8,264 nucleotides of DNA, from contig DASSZM010000232.1 of the NCBI GenBank assembly GCA_035702855.1, positions 1-8,264 on the forward strand, given 5' to 3'. The position numbers and the translations under genes are program-made. Shown piece by piece: positions 1 through 6,135 of the stretch (position 1 is the stretch's first letter; every line of letters starts with the position of its first letter). The stretch comes from JAKAQB01 sp035702855. Lineage in GTDB: Bacteria > Actinomycetota > Acidimicrobiia > Acidimicrobiales > Palsa-688. The notes below the pieces were generated by a model, which was given only the letters and a program-made list of their open reading frames with translations, ran no database searches and had not been told where the DNA came from.

Positions 1-123
1 CATGCGGCGGGACTCGTCCACGAGGTGGTGGAGCGCCCGGCGGCGGGCGAGCACGTGCTCTTCGGGGATCATCGAGCCCAGCCAAGCGGCCGGCGGCGCG
101 GGGTCGGCAGGGCCAAAAGGCAC
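1..123 (-). CDS. possible 5' end of an unknown gene running off the left edge
   Basis: Read on the minus strand, an open frame starts at GTG 123 or ATG 72 and leaves the window. The ATG start gives a 24-residue piece that begins MIPEEHVLARRRALHHLVDE and ends at the window edge. The GTG start adds a Pro/Ala-rich lead of 17 residues. The composition looks protein-like (charged, helix-forming), unlike the Arg/Pro-rich readings of the other frames here. Neither start has a convincing Shine-Dalgarno, and I see no TANNNT box at leaderless distance. I do not recognise the family. If real, the gene is divergent from the TetR remnant at 366-619. The piece is short and the call could be wrong. Confidence 0.28.
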   Translation of the reverse strand, partial: MPFGPADPAPPAAWLGSMIPEEHVLARRRALHHLVDESRRM

Positions 124-365
124 ATCGGCGCCCGCCGGGCGGCCCTGCGACGGGAGCGAGGCGCGCGACCCGGGCGACGACCTTCCTGACTGCCCTCCCC
201 CCGGCCGACGCCAGCGGCTCCTCCCGGCTCCGCCGCGCTGCTCCGACCCCGGTCGCCCCGATCGCGGCGAGGGCCGTCCGGCCCTGCGCCCGAGGGCCGG
301 CAGCCGCTGGCGGTGGCGGTGGCGGTGGCGGTGGCGTGGCGACGGTGGTGCCCGGAGGCTGGCGC
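124..365. other. GC-rich stretch without a recognisable gene
   Basis: All readings of this stretch are Arg/Pro/Gly-rich and resemble frame shadows. I looked here for the missing TetR helix-turn-helix in the plus-strand frames and did not find it. The only structure is the hexanucleotide repeat at 308-336. Confidence 0.5.
308..336 (+). repeat. hexanucleotide tandem repeat (TGGCGG), about 4.8 copies
   Basis: TGGCGG is repeated four times without error from 308, followed by a partial fifth copy ending at 336. In the frame of the downstream TetR remnant it reads as alternating Trp-Arg, which is not a TetR feature. The repeat therefore sits at or near the point where recognisable coding sequence begins. 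It could mark a slippage or recombination point, or it could be ordinary simple sequence of a GC-rich genome. Confidence 0.75.
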
Positions 366-619
366 TCGCCGTCGCCGTGGACGGTGGGCGGAAAGCGGAG
401 CAGCGGCGCGCCAAGCTGGCCGACTACGAGGCGGCCGTCGCCGCGACCCTCCGCGAGCGGGGCGTCCCCGAACCGCAGGCCACCCTCGCGGCCGAGGCCG
501 GCATGACCGTGTTGCCCGTCGCCCTCGGGCGATGGTCGGCCGGACCCGCCGACTGCGACCTGCCGTCCGTGGTGCGGGACGTCGTCTCGGAGCTGCGGGC
601 GCTGGTCGCCGGCGGCTGA
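366..619 (+). pseudogene. C-terminal remnant of a TetR-family transcriptional regulator
   Basis: The last roughly 70 codons before the TGA at 617-619 read like the end of a TetR ligand-binding domain. An amphipathic helix (EAAVAATLRERGVPEP) is followed by a small-residue helix (ATLAAEAGMTVLPVALGRW) and a closing helix (VVRDVVSELRALVAGG). This pattern is common in actinobacterial TetR regulators; the assignment is from recall, not a search. The N-terminal helix-turn-helix, normally residues 1-50, is absent from the plus-strand frames upstream, where only low-complexity sequence is seen. The piece therefore cannot bind DNA as a normal repressor. It lies 191 nt upstream of an MFS exporter on the same strand, the usual place for a TetR regulator of efflux. 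The left limit is approximate. It could also be a chance resemblance, though the helical periodicity argues against that. Confidence 0.55.
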
Positions 620-661
620 CACCGCCGGGCACCGGCGCAACCCGGGCCCGAAGCGGCGCAG

Positions 662-681
662 CCGTGCGCTTGTGCGCGCGG
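662..681 (+). terminator. hairpin after the TetR remnant
   Basis: CCGTGCGC (662-669) can pair with GCGCGCGG (674-681) over a 4-base loop, eight pairs including one G-U. A short T-rich stretch (ATTTTCT) follows from 699. This fits a GC-type terminator between the TetR remnant and the exporter, but no U-run directly abuts the stem. Confidence 0.35.
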
Positions 682-727
682 GTGGCGGGAACCTAGGATT
701 TTCTCGTCCCTTCCGGGGGACAATAGG

Positions 728-742
728 AAATGCGGCGCATTT
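728..742. promoter_or_regulatory. palindrome AAATGC-GGC-GCATTT in an AT-rich island
   Basis: A perfect 6-bp inverted repeat with a 3-base centre lies inside the only clearly AT-rich stretch of the window (about 695-790). It is about 30 bases upstream of the proposed -35 of the exporter gene. GCATT recurs at 737, 750, 770 and 786. It could be the operator of the now-truncated TetR regulator. Because the stem runs into TTTTT (740-744), a small terminator is the alternative. Confidence 0.4.
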
Positions 743-772
743 TTCGAGAGCATTTTCAAACGCGCCCTCGCA

Positions 773-810
773 TTGGTTTTGCTGGGCATTCCCCGGTAGC
801 CTGATCGCCC
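773..810 (+). promoter_or_regulatory. promoter of the MFS exporter, probably leaderless
   Basis: TTGGTT (773-778) and TAGCCT (797-802) are 18 bases apart and resemble -35 and -10 boxes. Only eight bases separate the -10 from the GTG at 811, so transcription would begin at or next to the start codon. No Shine-Dalgarno precedes this GTG, in agreement with a leaderless message. Confidence 0.5.
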
Positions 811-2124
811 GTGAGTGCGGCCGGTTCCAGCGCCGACGAGCGGCGCAACCGCCCGCGCCGACGCAGCATCCGTGCGGTGATGGTCGACACGGCGCCCCTC
901 CGGGAATCGCCGGCGTACCGGCGGATCTGGGCCGGCAACGGTCTGTCGGCCATCGGCGGCCAGATGACGAACTACGCGGTGTTGCTGCAGGTGTTCCTCC
1001 TCACGCACCGATCGCTGGCGGTCGGCCTCGTCGGGCTCGCCATCGCCGCGCCGACCATCGTCGTCTCCCTCGGGGCCGGCCCGTTGATCGACCGGATCGA
1101 CCGGCGCCGGACCGTGCTCACCTGCACCGGCATCCAGGTCGGCCTGTCCGCCGCCCTCGCCGTCCAGGCATTCGCCCACCTCGACAGGGTGTGGCTCCTC
1201 TACCTGCTCGTGGCGGTCCAGGCCTCCGTCGGCGGCGTGAGCGCACCGGCCCGGCGCACCTTCATGCCCACCCTGCTCCCCAAGGACCAACTCGCCGCCG
1301 GCGCTGCCCTGCAGATACTCACGATGCACGGGAGCGCCACCATCGGACCAGCCCTCGCCGGGCTGCTCACCGCCGCCGGCGGTCTGCGGGTCTGCTACGT
1401 CGTCGACGCCGCCAGCTTCGTCTTCGCCCTCTACGGCGTCGCCCGCCTCCCGCCGAGCCTGCCCCGCTCCTCCGCCACAGCCAGCCGGGGGATGCGCGCC
1501 GCGGTCGAGGGCTTCCGGTTCATCCGCCGGCAGCGACCCGTCCTCGGCGCCATCGTCGCCGACATGAGCGCCGCCTTCCTGGCGATGCCGATCGCCCTGT
1601 TCCCGGCGATCAACGCCGCCCGGTTCGGCGGCGACCCGACGACCCTCGGCCTGATGACCACGGCGGTGGCGACGGGCGGGATCCTCGGCGCGTCGCTCTC
1701 CGGGCCGGCGAGCCGGCTCCGCCGGCGCGGCCTCGGGATCCTCACCGCCGGGACGGTCTGGGGCCTGGGCATCGTGGCGTTCGGGTTCGCCGACTCGTTC
1801 TGGCTGGCGGCCCTCTCCCTCCTCGTCGCCGGTGCCGGGGACAGCACCGCCGTGGTCCTGCGCACCGCCGTGGTCCAGGAGCTCACCCCCGACGAGCTGC
1901 GGGGGCGGGTGAGCGCGGCCGAGTTCGCCGCGGGCGCCGGCGTGGCGCAGCTGGGCAACCTGCGGGCCGGGGCGCTGGCGTCGCTCACCTCCCCCGGGGT
2001 GGCCGCCGTGGGCGGTGGGCTCTCCGCCGTCGCCGGCGCCGTCCTCGTCGGGACCCTGGTCCCCGCGCTCGTCACCCTCGACCGGTCGCCCACCGCCGCG
2101 CCCGCGAACCGGCCGAGCGGCTGA
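811..2124 (+). CDS. MFS transporter, MFS_3 / DHA3-like exporter
   Basis: This 437-residue protein is an inner-membrane transporter with about twelve hydrophobic helices between residues 45 and 420. MFS motif A is clear after helix 2 (GPLIDRIDRRR, residues 90-100). The conserved loop of the MFS_3 group (TPDELRGRVSA, 359-369) lies in the second half, as in macrolide and siderophore exporters of this group. The expected role is proton-driven export of a small molecule; the substrate cannot be told from sequence. I chose GTG 811 because a TANNNT box lies 8 bases upstream. ATG 880 (residue 24) is the alternative and would remove an Arg-rich cytoplasmic lead that precedes the usual N-terminus (LRESPAYRRIWAGN). 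The neighbouring TetR remnant suggests a former repressor-exporter pair, so the gene may now be constitutive or controlled elsewhere. The gene looks intact. The family is confident; the subfamily is less so. Confidence 0.9.
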   Translation: MSAAGSSADERRNRPRRRSIRAVMVDTAPLRESPAYRRIWAGNGLSAIGGQMTNYAVLLQVFLLTHRSLAVGLVGLAIAAPTIVVSLGAGPLIDRIDRRRTVLTCTGIQVGLSAALAVQAFAHLDRVWLLYLLVAVQASVGGVSAPARRTFMPTLLPKDQLAAGAALQILTMHGSATIGPALAGLLTAAGGLRVCYVVDAASFVFALYGVARLPPSLPRSSATASRGMRAAVEGFRFIRRQRPVLGAIVADMSAAFLAMPIALFPAINAARFGGDPTTLGLMTTAVATGGILGASLSGPASRLRRRGLGILTAGTVWGLGIVAFGFADSFWLAALSLLVAGAGDSTAVVLRTAVVQELTPDELRGRVSAAEFAAGAGVAQLGNLRAGALASLTSPGVAAVGGGLSAVAGAVLVGTLVPALVTLDRSPTAAPANRPSG

Positions 2125-2203
2125 AGGGCTGACGGCTGACGGCTGGCACAGCGGGAGGGAGGCAACGGCCGAAGGGAGCCGGGCGGGTCTCGCCCGCCGT
2201 CGA
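2125..2203. other. intergenic stretch with 7-base tandem repeat and hairpin
   Basis: Directly after the exporter stop, GGCTGAC is repeated about 2.7 times (2127-2146). Further on, GGCGGG (2182-2187) and CCCGCC (2193-2198) form a perfect 6-bp hairpin with a 5-base loop. The hairpin lies just upstream of the -10 box at 2204, where a -35 element would be. It could terminate exporter transcription or act as an operator for the urease promoter. Confidence 0.4.
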
Positions 2204-2209
2204 TATCGT
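2204..2209 (+). promoter_or_regulatory. -10 box of the urease operon (TATCGT)
   Basis: TATCGT fits the TANNNT pattern. It is followed after 7 bases by a GTG at 2217, giving a transcript that starts at a start codon. No good -35 is seen, since that position is taken by the GC hairpin at 2182-2198. The operon's first structural start, ATG 2252, would lie about 35 bases into the message. Confidence 0.4.
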
Positions 2210-2216
2210 TGCCCCG

Positions 2217-2261
2217 GTGGCTACGACCGTCGTCGACGAGCCGGCACAGCAATGCGTCTGA
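2217..2261 (+). CDS. possible leaderless 14-residue leader peptide before ureAB
   Basis: GTG 2217 opens a short frame reading MATTVVDEPAQQCV and stops at TGA 2259-2261, ten bases past the first base of the ureAB start codon and in a different frame. The -10 box 7 bases upstream makes the GTG a likely first codon of the message. The ureAB ATG has no convincing Shine-Dalgarno, so ribosomes ending the leader could re-start there. This is a prediction from layout only. A short chance frame is the main alternative; the other is an N-terminal extension of UreA lost by a one-base indel. Confidence 0.3.
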   Translation: MATTVVDEPAQQCV

Positions 2262-2974
2262 GCCCGGCCGAGCGGGACCGGCTCCTGCTGTGGACGGCGG
2301 CCGAGCTCGCTCGTGCCCGCCGTGCCCGTGGCCTGCGCCTCAACGTCCCCGAGGCCACGGCACTGATCGCCGACACCGTCTGCGAGGCGGCCCGGGACGG
2401 GGCCCGGCTGGCCGAGGCGGTGGAAGCGGGCCGCTCGATCCTCGGCCCGTCCGATGTCCTGCCGGGGGTCACCGACGTGGTCACCGACGTCCGCGTCGAG
2501 GCGACCTTCGAGGACGGCACCCGCTTGGCGGTGGTCGCCGACCCCTTCCGCCGCGGTGACGGCGCGACCGACCCGGACGCCGAGGTCGCCGCCCCCGGTC
2601 GGGTCGTCGCCGGCGGCGACCCGGAGCCACCGGTGCAACCCGGGTGCCGCAGCATCGTGGTGGTCAACGAGTCCCCCGTGCCGATCAGCGTGACGAGCCA
2701 CTACCACTTCTTCGAGGCCAACCCCCGCCTCCGCTTCGACCGCGCCGCCGCGTACGGCATGCACCTGCGGATGGCAGGGGGCGGTTCGGTCAGGTTCCCG
2801 CCGGGCGAAGCGGTGACCGTCGAGCTCACCCCGATCGGCGGCGCCCGGGTCGTCATCGGCTTCGCCGGGCTCGTCGACGGGCCGCTCGACGCCCCCGGGG
2901 CGCGCGCCGAGGCACTCGAGCGGGCCCGCCAGTGCGGCTACCTCGGTGCCGGCGCCCCGGGCGGGACGCCGTGA
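2252..2974 (+). CDS. ureAB: urease, fused gamma-beta subunit
   Basis: The 240-residue product joins the two small urease subunits. Residues 1-100 match the gamma subunit: an N-terminal helix (MRLSPAERDRLLLWTAAELA), GLRLNVPEATALI, ARDGARLAE and VEATFEDGTRLAVV. A linker rich in Asp, Ala and Pro follows. The beta domain covers about 115-215, with the hallmark VTSHYHFFEANPRLRFDR (148-164) and the ending IGFAGLVDGPLDAP. About 25 extra residues follow the beta domain. Such fusions are known in Helicobacter and actinobacteria. The protein packs around the catalytic alpha subunit in the cytoplasm and has no catalytic residues itself. ATG 2252 matches the canonical gamma start; no strong ribosome site precedes it, and a leader peptide may couple translation. 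The stop overlaps the ureC GTG by 4 nt, pointing to translational coupling and equal output. The beta part lacks the usual IPGE opening, reading APGRVVAGG instead. Confidence 0.93.
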   Translation: MRLSPAERDRLLLWTAAELARARRARGLRLNVPEATALIADTVCEAARDGARLAEAVEAGRSILGPSDVLPGVTDVVTDVRVEATFEDGTRLAVVADPFRRGDGATDPDAEVAAPGRVVAGGDPEPPVQPGCRSIVVVNESPVPISVTSHYHFFEANPRLRFDRAAAYGMHLRMAGGGSVRFPPGEAVTVELTPIGGARVVIGFAGLVDGPLDAPGARAEALERARQCGYLGAGAPGGTP

Positions 2975-4686
2975 GCGGCGCCGGACCCGGGAGTGGCGGG
3001 GCCTTTCCCAGCGGCGACCGGTACCGATCGCTGCACGGGCCCGTCGCCGGCGACCGCATCCACCTCGGCGACACCGGGCTGGTGCTCCGGGTCGACGCCG
3101 ACGCCCAGTTGCCGGGCGACGAGTTCCTCGTCGGCTTCGGCCGGACCGCACGCGACGGGATCCAGCTGCGCGCCGACACCGTCGGCGCGACCTGCGACGT
3201 CGTGGTCTCCAACGTCGTGCTCGTCGACGCCGTCCTCGGCTGCCGCAAGGCGAGCATCGGCATCCGCGCCGGCCGCATCGCCGCCATCGGCCGCGCCGGC
3301 AACCCGGACACCACCGACGGCGTCGAGGTCGTCGTCGGCTCCGGCACCACGATCATCAACGGGGAAGGGCTCCTCGCCACCGCCGGAGCGGTCGACACCC
3401 ACGTCCACCTCCTCTCCCCCCGCGTGCTCGAAGCGTCGCTCGCCTCGGGCGTCACCACCGTCGTCGGGCAGGAGTTCGGCCCGGTGTGGGGCGTCGGGGT
3501 CAACGCCCCGTGGGCGCTGCGCACCGCCTTCGCCGCCTTCGACGCCTGGCCGGTCAACATCGGTCTCCTGGCGCGCGGCACCGCCTCCCGGCCCGCACCC
3601 CTGGTCGAAGCGCTCGAAGCGGGAGCGAGCGGCTTCAAGGTCCACGAGGACCTGGGTGCCCACCCCCGCTGCCTCGACACCGCCCTGCGCGTCGCCGACG
3701 ACCACGACGTCCAGGTGGCGATCCACACCGACGGGCTCAACGAGACCGGCCTGCTCGAGCACACCGTCGCAGTGATCGGCGACCGGACGGTCCACGCCTT
3801 CCACATCGAGGGCTGCGGCGGTGGCCACACCCCCGACGTGCTGCGCCTCGCCGGGCGGGCCAACGTCATCGGGTCCTCCACCAACCCCACGATCCCCTTC
3901 GGTCGGGACGCCGTGGCCGAGCACTTCGACATGATCTGCGCCGTCCACGGCCTGCACCCCGACCTTCCCGGCGACGCCACCCTCGCACGGGACCGCATCC
4001 GGGCGTCGACCATCGGGGCCGAGGACGTCCTGCACGACCTGGGCGTCATCCCGATCACCTCCTCGGATGCCCAGGGCATGGGACGGGCCGGTGAGACCAT
4101 CCGTCGCACGTTCGCGCTGGCGGCCAAGATGAAGGCCCAACGCGGGCCGCTCCCCGGCGAGCGCGACGGCGACGACAACGACCGCATCCTCCGCTACGTC
4201 GCCAAGCTCACGATCAACCCGGCGCTCGCCCACGGCCTCGCCCACGAGATCGGGTCGCTGGAGGTCGGGAAGCTGGCCGACATCGTGCTGTGGCACCCCG
4301 CCTGGTTCGCGGCCAAGCCCAACCTCGTCCTCAAGGCCGGCTTCCCGGCCTGGGGCGTGACCGGCAACCCCAACGCCGCCGTCGACACCGCCGAACCGCT
4401 CGTGCTCGGCCCGCAGTTCGGCGGGCTGGGGGTGGCACCAGCCGAGCTGTCGGTGGCGTTCGTCGCCCGGGCCGGCCTCGAGGGCGGGGCGGATCGCCTG
4501 CCGACCCGGCGCCGGCGGGTCGCCGTCGCCGGGACCCGGGGCATCGGTCCCGCCCAGATGGTGCGCAACGCCCGCACCGGTGTGGTCGGCGTCGACCCGG
4601 CCACGGGGAGGGTCACCCTCGACGGCGACGAGGTGGCCTCCGCTCCCCTCGACGCCGTCAGCCTCAACCGCCTCTACTTCCTCTGA
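2971..4686 (+). CDS. ureC: urease alpha subunit, divergent type
   Basis: At 571 residues this is a full-length urease alpha chain, the nickel amidohydrolase that splits urea into ammonia and carbamate in the cytoplasm. By alignment from memory to Klebsiella UreC, the metal ligands are all present: His144 and His146 (DTHVH), the carbamylated Lys223 (GFKVHED), His252, His278 and Asp366 (TSSDAQGMG). The flap His326 and Arg342 are also kept. The differences cluster around the substrate pocket. The usual GGGTGPA becomes GQEFGPV, the loop after it is about four residues shorter, the flap Cys becomes Val325, and the Ala after SDSQ becomes Gly369. This matches my memory of a second urease type in Streptomyces, usually without adjacent ureDEFG genes; none is seen here. 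The start GTG 2971 overlaps the ureAB stop. Urea may still be the substrate, but another amide is possible. Family certain, activity unproven. Confidence 0.93.
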   Translation: MSGAGPGSGGAFPSGDRYRSLHGPVAGDRIHLGDTGLVLRVDADAQLPGDEFLVGFGRTARDGIQLRADTVGATCDVVVSNVVLVDAVLGCRKASIGIRAGRIAAIGRAGNPDTTDGVEVVVGSGTTIINGEGLLATAGAVDTHVHLLSPRVLEASLASGVTTVVGQEFGPVWGVGVNAPWALRTAFAAFDAWPVNIGLLARGTASRPAPLVEALEAGASGFKVHEDLGAHPRCLDTALRVADDHDVQVAIHTDGLNETGLLEHTVAVIGDRTVHAFHIEGCGGGHTPDVLRLAGRANVIGSSTNPTIPFGRDAVAEHFDMICAVHGLHPDLPGDATLARDRIRASTIGAEDVLHDLGVIPITSSDAQGMGRAGETIRRTFALAAKMKAQRGPLPGERDGDDNDRILRYVAKLTINPALAHGLAHEIGSLEVGKLADIVLWHPAWFAAKPNLVLKAGFPAWGVTGNPNAAVDTAEPLVLGPQFGGLGVAPAELSVAFVARAGLEGGADRLPTRRRRVAVAGTRGIGPAQMVRNARTGVVGVDPATGRVTLDGDEVASAPLDAVSLNRLYFL

Positions 4687-4703
4687 GCTCCCGTGGCCGG
4701 CCC

Positions 4704-4727
4704 GACCGGCGGGCGACGACGCCGGTC
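4704..4727 (+). terminator. hairpin terminator after the urease operon
   Basis: GACCGGCG (4704-4711) pairs perfectly with CGCCGGTC (4720-4727) across an 8-base loop, beginning 18 bases after the ureC stop. There is no U-run, as is common for terminators of high-GC actinobacteria. No urease accessory gene follows, so the operon appears to end here. Confidence 0.5.
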
Positions 4728-4933
4728 CGCCGGTTCCGGCTTTGCGCCACGGCCACCTTCGCCGACACCCGGCAACGCGGCCTTTGGGCGACTCCGGTCC
4801 TGGCCGCCCTGCGCCGAACGCCACGTCTGTCCGGCGAGGCCCCTTCGACCCGCCCCGGTGACGGCGAAGAACCGTCAAGGCGGGCCGCCGGGCGGCCGAA
4901 GGCGTGGTGACGACCAACGGAGGAGAGGGGCAC
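4728..4933. other. intergenic region upstream of the exported protein gene
   Basis: No coding frame of natural composition is seen. The only clear element is a strong ribosome site, GGAGGAG at 4919-4925, eight bases before ATG 4934. I could not identify a convincing promoter or riboswitch. Confidence 0.5.
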
Positions 4934-5554
4934 ATGGGCCAGGGGAAAGACGTCGCCGCTACGGCAGGGGGCGCGCTCGGGCGCGTCGGCAGGGGGGTGC
5001 TCGTCGGGGCGGCAGCCGTCGGGCTCGCCGTGGGAGGCGCCGGTGTCGCCGCGGCGGCGTCCAGCCCCGCCCACCCGGCTGGCGCCCTACAGGCCCGACA
5101 CCCCCTCGACGGCAGGGTCGGGGCCGAGGGACCCGTCATCCACGGCGAGTGGACCGTCGAACACGGCGGATCCTTCTCGACCTTCGTCGAGCAGATCGGC
5201 ACCGCCGGGGCGCCGGTGTCCAGCTCCAGCTCCAGCTCCAGCTCCAGCTCCGGGACGAGCATCACGGTGACGAGCGCCGACAACTTCCAGCAGACCTACA
5301 CCATCACATCCTCCACCCGCGTCTCGCCCCGCGGCACGACGATCAACCAGGGCGACACGCTGCGCGTCTACGCGACGGTGCCGGCCCCCTCGACGACGGG
5401 CGGCTCGACCACCGGCAGCTCGACCACCGGCAGCTCGACCACCGCGGACACCGCCGTGTCGATCATCGACGTGACGGCGGCCCGGGCAGCCGACGGCGGC
5501 CACGACCACCACCACGACGGTCGCCCGGGGCGAGGGTCCCACACGGGCAGGTAG
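4934..5554 (+). CDS. exported protein with DUF5666-like domain, poly-Ser tract and His-rich tail
   Basis: The 206-residue product begins with a charged lead and a long Gly/Ala/Val hydrophobic segment (about 19-41) ending in VAAAASS. This resembles a signal peptide with cleavage near residue 42. The mature part has VIHGEWTVEHGG followed by a strand-rich unit: SITVTSADNFQQTYTI, then INQGDTLRVYATV and AVSIID. This pattern recalls the DUF5666 group of secreted small beta-domain proteins in actinobacteria, known to me only as a family of unclear function. Eleven serines (96-106) and a TGSST-type repeat (about 156-170) are inserted, both encoded by tandem DNA repeats. The tail has HDHHHD (190-195), which could bind a metal. 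ATG 4934 was chosen over GTG 4904 because of the ribosome site. The protein follows the urease genes on the same strand but beyond a hairpin, so a link with nickel is only a guess. Confidence 0.75.
   Translation: MGQGKDVAATAGGALGRVGRGVLVGAAAVGLAVGGAGVAAAASSPAHPAGALQARHPLDGRVGAEGPVIHGEWTVEHGGSFSTFVEQIGTAGAPVSSSSSSSSSSSGTSITVTSADNFQQTYTITSSTRVSPRGTTINQGDTLRVYATVPAPSTTGGSTTGSSTTGSSTTADTAVSIIDVTAARAADGGHDHHHDGRPGRGSHTGR
5219..5251 (+). repeat. in-frame hexanucleotide repeat coding poly-serine
   Basis: The unit CAGCTC is repeated five times exactly (5221-5250). With its edges it forms alternating TCC and AGC codons for 11 serines. Because the unit is six bases, gain or loss of copies would alter tract length without breaking the frame. 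Confidence 0.9.
5399..5443 (+). repeat. 15-base tandem repeat, three copies
   Basis: GGCAGCTCGACCACC occurs twice, preceded by one copy with a single change (GGCGGCTCGACCACC). In frame it encodes G-[G/S]-S-T-T three times, a flexible, likely surface-exposed linker. The preceding codons (Ser-Thr-Thr) look like a worn fourth copy. Confidence 0.85.
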
Positions 5555-5566
5555 GCGGCGCCCGGC

Positions 5567-5594
5567 AGATCCTCGTCCACCCGGGCGAGGATCT
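5567..5594. terminator. hairpin between convergent genes, likely two-way terminator
   Basis: AGATCCTCG (5567-5575) and CGAGGATCT (5586-5594) are perfect 9-base arms around a 10-base loop. The hairpin lies between the stop of the exported protein gene (5554) and the stop of the convergent membrane protein gene (5623), where a terminator serving both is expected. It has no T-run on either side. Confidence 0.55.
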
Positions 5595-5622
5595 CGTCGC
5601 GCCGGACCGGGTTCCGGCGTGC

Positions 5623-6003
5623 TCAGCCGAAGGGGGCCGGAGCGGACCGGCCGCACTGGTACCGGTGACGACCGATGAACGCGCCCACCAGCGTGGCTCC
5701 CGCGACCGCCGCCACGGATCCGAGGATCGACAACCAGGCGGCGCCGAGGCCGACCGCGATGAGCAACGCGCACCCGAGCATGGCCCGCCGCAGCGGGACG
5801 GTCAGCACCGGCGGACAGCGACGCCTCGCCTCCCACAAACCGCCGACGATGGCGAGGACCACCAAGGCTGCAGCACCGAGCAGCGAGAAGCCCCTCCCCC
5901 ACGCAGCGGAGCCGAAGACTGCTGAAGGGACGGCCAGCGCCAGGAAGGACTGGACGGCGAGCAGCGGGATGTACCGCACCTGCCGGGCACCCATGGCGTC
6001 CAC
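5623..6003 (-). CDS. small four-helix membrane protein of unknown function
   Basis: The 126-residue product has four hydrophobic segments, at roughly 11-33, 38-58, 74-92 and 93-111. A basic loop (EARRRCPPVLTVPLRRA) lies between the second and third, and a short polar tail (GRHRYQCGRSAPAPFG) ends the protein. By the positive-inside rule, the middle loop and tail would be cytoplasmic. I do not recognise a named family. GTG 6003 is preferred because TAGCGT lies 7 bases upstream, the leaderless arrangement seen at other genes here. ATG 5994 would give 123 residues; neither has a Shine-Dalgarno. The gene is divergent from the 71-aa protein at 6228 and convergent with the exported protein gene. Confidence 0.75.
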   Translation of the reverse strand: MDAMGARQVRYIPLLAVQSFLALAVPSAVFGSAAWGRGFSLLGAAALVVLAIVGGLWEARRRCPPVLTVPLRRAMLGCALLIAVGLGAAWLSILGSVAAVAGATLVGAFIGRHRYQCGRSAPAPFG

Positions 6004-6016
6004 GTCCGTGACGCTA
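6004..6016 (-). promoter_or_regulatory. leaderless-type promoter of the four-helix membrane protein
   Basis: On the minus strand TAGCGT (6016-6011) matches TANNNT and is followed by 7 bases and the GTG at 6003. No convincing -35 box is seen at the expected distance. Confidence 0.45.
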
Positions 6017-6135
6017 CCGCGCTCGGCCTCCGCCCAGGGCGCCGACCCCCCGCCCGGACGCCCGCGGCCTCACCATTGCTGCGGCGGCGCCGCCGGGTCC
6101 GGACCCCCGCCACGGTCGGGGACCGGTGGCCGTCG

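Noticed and set aside
2..619. 205-residue frame as one complete protein
   Set aside because: The first 100 or so residues are Arg/Pro-rich with a Trp-Arg repeat and fit no fold; only the end resembles a TetR tail.
672..2132. 486-residue frame covering the exporter
   Set aside because: Arg/Pro-rich shadow of the MFS gene in another frame.
4728..4933. possible riboswitch before the exported protein gene
   Set aside because: I compared it by eye with what I remember of the c-di-AMP (ydaO) class common before actinobacterial exported proteins; the conserved core is not present.
2938..5283. 781-residue minus-strand frame opposite the urease genes
   Set aside because: Low-complexity Gly/Asp/Val/Arg shadow of the alpha subunit gene; high GC makes such long antisense frames common.
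5219..5443. CRISPR-like array
   Set aside because: The repeats are short, adjacent, without spacers, and in frame with a protein.
4693..5925. 410-residue plus-strand frame
   Set aside because: His/Arg/Pro-rich shadow over two better supported genes.
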